From contig CAYGWX010000034.1 of the NCBI GenBank assembly GCA_964353855.1, positions 1 through 22,977 of the forward strand: a DNA stretch of 22,977 nucleotides, in the 5' to 3' direction. This DNA comes from CAYGWX01 sp964353855 [NCBI: uncultured bacterium] (GTDB lineage: Bacteria; Edwardsbacteria; CAYGWX01). The translations under genes were made by a program, and so were the position numbers. Under the pieces are notes generated by a model that worked only from the letters and a program-made list of their open reading frames with translations, did not search any database and was not told the DNA's origin. Position 1 is the stretch's first letter. Every line of letters begins with the position of its first letter. Shown here piece after piece: positions 19,745 through 22,977 of this stretch.

Positions 19745-21445
19745 CTACCTCAACTTCACAATCCGCAAAGGCTTAGAGTCATTCCCCTCTGGTCTAAGGA
19801 AATAGATGCCGGCGGAGAGGCCGAGGCCGATGCGGTCACCCTTGAACATGCCCACATTCCTGCCTGAGACGTCGTAGAGGGCGAAGGACTCCTTTTCGTG
19901 GCCGGGAACGGTGGCGTAGCTGACAAACGGATTGGGGCACGGCACGTAAGGCGTAAGGCGTGAGGCGTGAGGCGGTAAGACCTCAACCCCGGTCCCGTCT
20001 CTAATGCGGAAGGGGCCGTCCGAGAAGTCCCAGCCGGTGGCGTTCTGATAGGCCCAGAGCATCACGAAACAATCATCCGAAAAGGTCTTCGGAACCGTCC
20101 AGGTGTAGGCGCTGTCAGCACCGGGAATCCCATGAGCAACAGAAGAATAGGTCAGCCCGCTGTCCGAGGAATAAAACAGGGAAAAGGAATCTGCCTGAAA
20201 GGGAGCAACGTTCCGCCAACGGATCACAGCCAGCGAATCCCCATACAGCGTCTCGCCCCCATTGGGATAGACCAACCGACACGCCTCCACCTCCCAGATA
20301 TGCGTCTCGTTCCCCCCGGACTCGATGATCTCCGGATACCCGTTCCCGTTCATGTCGTGGATATGGATATTCGTAGAATTATGCCCGTTATCCGCATAAG
20401 CCGAAAAGACCCTCTGGAACCGATGACCCAAAGAATCATACTTATACACCATCCAATCCCGATCAATCGCCCACACCAGCTCCGGCTTCACATCCCGATC
20501 AATATCCCCACAGTCAGAATGAGGACAATAAACCCCACGATCATTCAAGCCGGTAACAGAATCCGTATAAATCACAGCATACTGATTGATCCCAGTAGCC
20601 TTGTAAATCCAGAGACCTGCGGTATGCGGCGCCCCATTATGAAAATCCCCAATAATGAACTCCGGCTTCCCGTCGCCATCCAAATCCGGCCCAGTGATAC
20701 AGTCATACATGTTCCAGGCATTCAGATGCTCACCCCACACCTTCTGGTATTGGTCATTACCGATACATTTATAGACATAAACCGTGGTGTCAGGACCACC
20801 ATACGTGGAAAAGGCAACCTCCATCCTCCCATCGCCATCAAAATCTCCAAAAGCAAAAGAACCGGACGGAACCGCAGTACGAATTGTATCGCTGAAAACC
20901 TTTACGTACTGATTATTCCCTCGATTCTCAAACACATAAATCACTTGGGCATCCGCGGTCAGTATCTCCTTTAATCCATCCTGATCCAGATCAGTAATGT
21001 ACATTGGCTGAATACCGTTACCGACCCATTCGTAAGGCCAAGACCAAACCCGAATGTTAGGTAAGGTCCAATAGTCGCTCGGTTCGTAAACTCCAATCCC
21101 ATAAAAAGGGACGCCTGCCAACTGGGCTACCACATCAATCAAAGAATCGCCGTCCAGGTTCCCAACATCCCAGAAAAGAGCATTGCGTACTGTCGAGTCT
21201 TCGAAAACATAACGGTTATAAGGACGATAACCATAGTAGGTAATCCTAAAATCACTGTAAGGGGTAGGTGATGCGGTAGTGAAACCCAAGTCCTGATAGC
21301 CGTCATGGTTAAAATCACCGCCCTTGATATATCCATAGCTCCATATAATCCCTTCAGGGATATAGCCTACCTGCTTGAAATTCAACCCGAAGGAAGCAGG
21401 CGCGAAGGCACCAATTATCAATATAAACTCAAATATCCTTTTCAT
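19745..21445 (-). CDS. Secreted FG-GAP/VCBS beta-propeller protein with C-terminal sorting domain
   Basis: About 566 aa from the ATG at 21445 (MKRIFEFILIIGAFAPASFG, a signal peptide). Six or so Ca-binding FG-GAP motifs follow: DFNHDGYQDL, DLDQDGLKEI, DFDGDGRMEV, DLDGDGKPEF, DIDRDVKPEL and DMNGNGYPEI, which build a beta-propeller. Next comes a PNGGE-type Ig-like domain (VYPNGGETLYGDSLAVIRW, YTWTVP). A linker coded by a 7-bp repeat (HASRLTPY) then leads to a short sorting domain (CPNPF, FALYDVSGRNVG, SAGIYFLRPEG, IVKLR). The frame is open up to 21502, but that start lies inside the promoter -35. AAGGTGG is 9 nt before the 21445 ATG and only 3 nt before an alternative ATG at 21451. It is probably a surface adhesin or binding protein; the ligand is unknown. 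Confidence 0.88.
   Translation of the reverse strand: MKRIFEFILIIGAFAPASFGLNFKQVGYIPEGIIWSYGYIKGGDFNHDGYQDLGFTTASPTPYSDFRITYYGYRPYNRYVFEDSTVRNALFWDVGNLDGDSLIDVVAQLAGVPFYGIGVYEPSDYWTLPNIRVWSWPYEWVGNGIQPMYITDLDQDGLKEILTADAQVIYVFENRGNNQYVKVFSDTIRTAVPSGSFAFGDFDGDGRMEVAFSTYGGPDTTVYVYKCIGNDQYQKVWGEHLNAWNMYDCITGPDLDGDGKPEFIIGDFHNGAPHTAGLWIYKATGINQYAVIYTDSVTGLNDRGVYCPHSDCGDIDRDVKPELVWAIDRDWMVYKYDSLGHRFQRVFSAYADNGHNSTNIHIHDMNGNGYPEIIESGGNETHIWEVEACRLVYPNGGETLYGDSLAVIRWRNVAPFQADSFSLFYSSDSGLTYSSVAHGIPGADSAYTWTVPKTFSDDCFVMLWAYQNATGWDFSDGPFRIRDGTGVEVLPPHASRLTPYVPCPNPFVSYATVPGHEKESFALYDVSGRNVGMFKGDRIGLGLSAGIYFLRPEGNDSKPLRIVKLR
19946..19979. repeat. In-frame heptamer repeat in the linker of the FG-GAP protein
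   Basis: GTAAGGC, GTAAGGC, GTGAGGC and GTGAGGC run from 19946 to 19973, then G and a partial GTAAGAC. On the coding (minus) strand it encodes PPHASRLTPYV between the PNGGE domain and the sorting domain. Confidence 0.9.
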
Positions 21446-21473
21446 CGGCATAGTCCACCTTTTGTCCTTTAAT

Positions 21474-21502
21474 ATCCTAACACAAAATGGTCGTTTTGTC
21501 AA
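21474..21502 (-). promoter_or_regulatory. Sigma70-type promoter of the FG-GAP protein gene
   Basis: On the minus strand TTGACA (21497-21502), a 17-nt spacer and TAGGAT (21474-21479) lie 28 nt before the ATG at 21445. The -35 is consensus. This sets the gene apart from the upstream gene, which ends in its own terminator. Confidence 0.75.
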
Positions 21503-21525
21503 TCCGAGATTTTGGTTCCAAGGTC

Positions 21526-21556
21526 AAAAGGGGTGGGAGACTAACTCCCACCCCTT
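21526..21556 (-). terminator. Intrinsic terminator of the secreted protein gene ending at 21572
   Basis: AAGGGGTGGGAG (21528-21539), loop ACTAA and CTCCCACCCCTT (21545-21556) make a perfect 12-bp stem. On the minus strand it ends in TTTT. It starts 16 nt after the stop codon. Confidence 0.75.
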
Positions 21557-21571
21557 ACTAAACAAATGAAG

Positions 21572-22977
21572 TTAGCGCACAACCACGAAACGGGCGGTTT
21601 TGTTTAATCCCGGCGAGTTCAGCTTAAGGAAGTAAATGCCGCTCGGAGCCTGATTGCCTTCCTCGGTCTTGCCGTCCCAGGTAGCCCGATGAACCCCAGC
21701 CTGGACCTCACCCTTCACGACCCTACGAACCAGACGGCCCATAACGTCATAAACGGCAAGGTCAACCACGCCGGGAGCCTTTACGCTGTATTCGATTTGA
21801 GCCTGGCCTTTCGCAGGATTAGGATAAACCGCAAAGACCTCCCGCATGGGCATAGAACTCAGAACCCCAGCCTGCGGGCCACCTCCCCCCCTCGGCTTGG
21901 GGTCTCTCTGAAAGAGCGTCATCCCAAGATTCGTCACGTAATCCCCACGAAGGTTCTTGAGGGTGAAGGTCACCTTACGATCCTGAGCATACGCCTCAGG
22001 AGGAATCCTGAGCCGGAGCGTATCCACCCGGTTCGAGGCAAACTGGACGGTGCGGGAAGGTCCCCCGTTAAAGGAGAGCGCACAAGCCCAGTCGTTCCCA
22101 GTCTCGCGGTAAGAGTAGACCTTTAGGTAGTAGTCGTAAACCGGGTCAAGATAAGGAAGCTCGTAAACCAAGCTGTCGCGGGAGAAGTCCACGGCCTTGT
22201 CCGCGTAGCGCAGAACTCCGTCCCGCTTCAGACAGTAGACCGAGGCCGTGTCCTGACCGGCCAAAACACGGTAGTACGGGCCGAAGTCCTGTTCCCCAGG
22301 TCCAAGGAAAGAGGGCATGGAGGTGAAGTTTGTCAGGACGCGAAATGGAGAGGCTCCTGGATTGGGACTCTCGGTCCAGGCCGTCCAGAGCTCGGTCTGG
22401 CCGATGATGTCGTTATAGTTCATCTGAGAATGGACCCAGTAAGACCAATCGGAAGTCGTCATCACCGGATTAGATGTACCCCAGTCTGCTCTCCAGTAGT
22501 AGGTATCAAACATCCCGCCCCCTGTGCCCTCAGCCCAGGTCGTCAACCTCTGCCCAGCCTGGGTGGGAGATTCGGAGGCAATGGAATTAGATTGGCTGAC
22601 GTTTGTATATTGCCACGGATAAGGCGGAATATGTGTTTTCGCTGCAACCCGCCAGATCTCAAAATTTGACAGAGAAACCTCGCGATCCGCCCAAGCTACG
22701 AACACCGATTCCCCGTAACACTCTACGAAAGGCTGCTGAGACGGATCGCCTGTCCGGTCTACCTGCAATCTGTTAGTTTGACGCCAGTAAGGAGACGAGG
22801 AACCCCTCGCGCCGAACCAAACCTGGTTGTTGGTCACCCACCTCCACGCCCCATACACCATCCCATTCCCGTCCACGGCCAAGCAGGGTTGGGCACAGTT
22901 GGAGTGGGTATCCATCAGGTCGCGAACGTAGCTGGAAGGCGTGTTGTACTGAAAGTTCTGACAGTACACGTAACCAG
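21572..22977 (-). CDS. Secreted propeller-like protein with C-terminal sorting domain, 5' end beyond the window
   Basis: At least 468 codons remain open to the window edge, so the N-terminus and signal peptide are missing. The visible part starts with repeats of the type CLAVDGNGMVYGAWRW, SVFVAWADRE and LTTWAEGTGGG, which resemble BNR/sialidase-like propeller blades (inferred). A beta-sandwich-like region follows (about YYLKVYSYRETGNDWACALS to LRIPPEAYAQDRKVTFTL). The FlgD-like/Por sorting domain closes it (VYPNPAKGQAQIEYSV, LAVYDVMGRLVRRVVKG, TWDGKTEEGNQ, SGIYFLKLNS, FVVVR). It is probably surface-exposed or secreted; its substrate is unknown. A strong terminator follows the stop codon. Confidence 0.85.
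   Translation of the reverse strand, partial: GYVYCQNFQYNTPSSYVRDLMDTHSNCAQPCLAVDGNGMVYGAWRWVTNNQVWFGARGSSSPYWRQTNRLQVDRTGDPSQQPFVECYGESVFVAWADREVSLSNFEIWRVAAKTHIPPYPWQYTNVSQSNSIASESPTQAGQRLTTWAEGTGGGMFDTYYWRADWGTSNPVMTTSDWSYWVHSQMNYNDIIGQTELWTAWTESPNPGASPFRVLTNFTSMPSFLGPGEQDFGPYYRVLAGQDTASVYCLKRDGVLRYADKAVDFSRDSLVYELPYLDPVYDYYLKVYSYRETGNDWACALSFNGGPSRTVQFASNRVDTLRLRIPPEAYAQDRKVTFTLKNLRGDYVTNLGMTLFQRDPKPRGGGGPQAGVLSSMPMREVFAVYPNPAKGQAQIEYSVKAPGVVDLAVYDVMGRLVRRVVKGEVQAGVHRATWDGKTEEGNQAPSGIYFLKLNSPGLNKTARFVVVR

Noticed and set aside
21446-21502. Longer N-terminus of the FG-GAP protein starting at 21502
   Set aside because: It would overlap a TTGACA-17-TAGGAT promoter and put about 19 residues before the signal peptide.

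Overview
The window looks like chromosomal DNA of an uncultured, Gram-negative-type (diderm) bacterium. It carries a lipoprotein with a lipobox and five exported proteins. All five end in the about 80-90-residue FlgD-like / Por-type sorting domain, with signatures such as VYDVSGRLVR, WDGRD and SGVYFxRL. Together with a moderately high GC content, the alternative GlmU-type protein and the many short tandem repeats, this suggests an FCB-group or WOR-3/TA06-like candidate lineage. That placement is inference; there is no rRNA gene in the window to settle it.

Left block (1-11833, all minus strand). In transcription order it holds a DUF1844 protein, a LysM envelope protein, a stand-alone cyclic-nucleotide-binding protein, a secreted subtilase, a large MalT-like ATPase/TPR regulator with a SARP-type (wHTH+BTAD) C-terminus, and two tandem paralogous secreted proteins of unknown function. 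The regulator and the paralogue pair are separated by a promoter whose upstream half is a set of heptamers repeated every 11 bp. That is the layout known for SARP operators and is the most interesting regulatory signal here.

Middle block (11834-19218). mazG (+) diverges from the DUF1844 gene and converges on a tightly coupled minus-strand operon: glmU-like, TPR lipoprotein, pyrK, pyrD. The last three genes overlap by 4 nt at each junction. A gene for an RqcH/NFACT ribosome-quality-control protein (+) diverges from that operon behind a good sigma70-type promoter.

Right block (19219-22977). A 526-bp gene-free region is packed with an 11-bp tandem repeat and a series of hairpins, including a clear minus-strand terminator. 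It is followed by a secreted FG-GAP beta-propeller protein (minus) and the C-terminal part of a further secreted propeller-like protein that runs off the window edge.

A theme across the window is degenerate short tandem repeats with a period of 7 bp (6721, 18771, 19946) or 11 bp (3248, 12841, 19419). Two of the 7-bp arrays lie in frame inside inter-domain linkers of real genes. I saw no tRNA, rRNA, CRISPR array, insertion sequence or phage gene.
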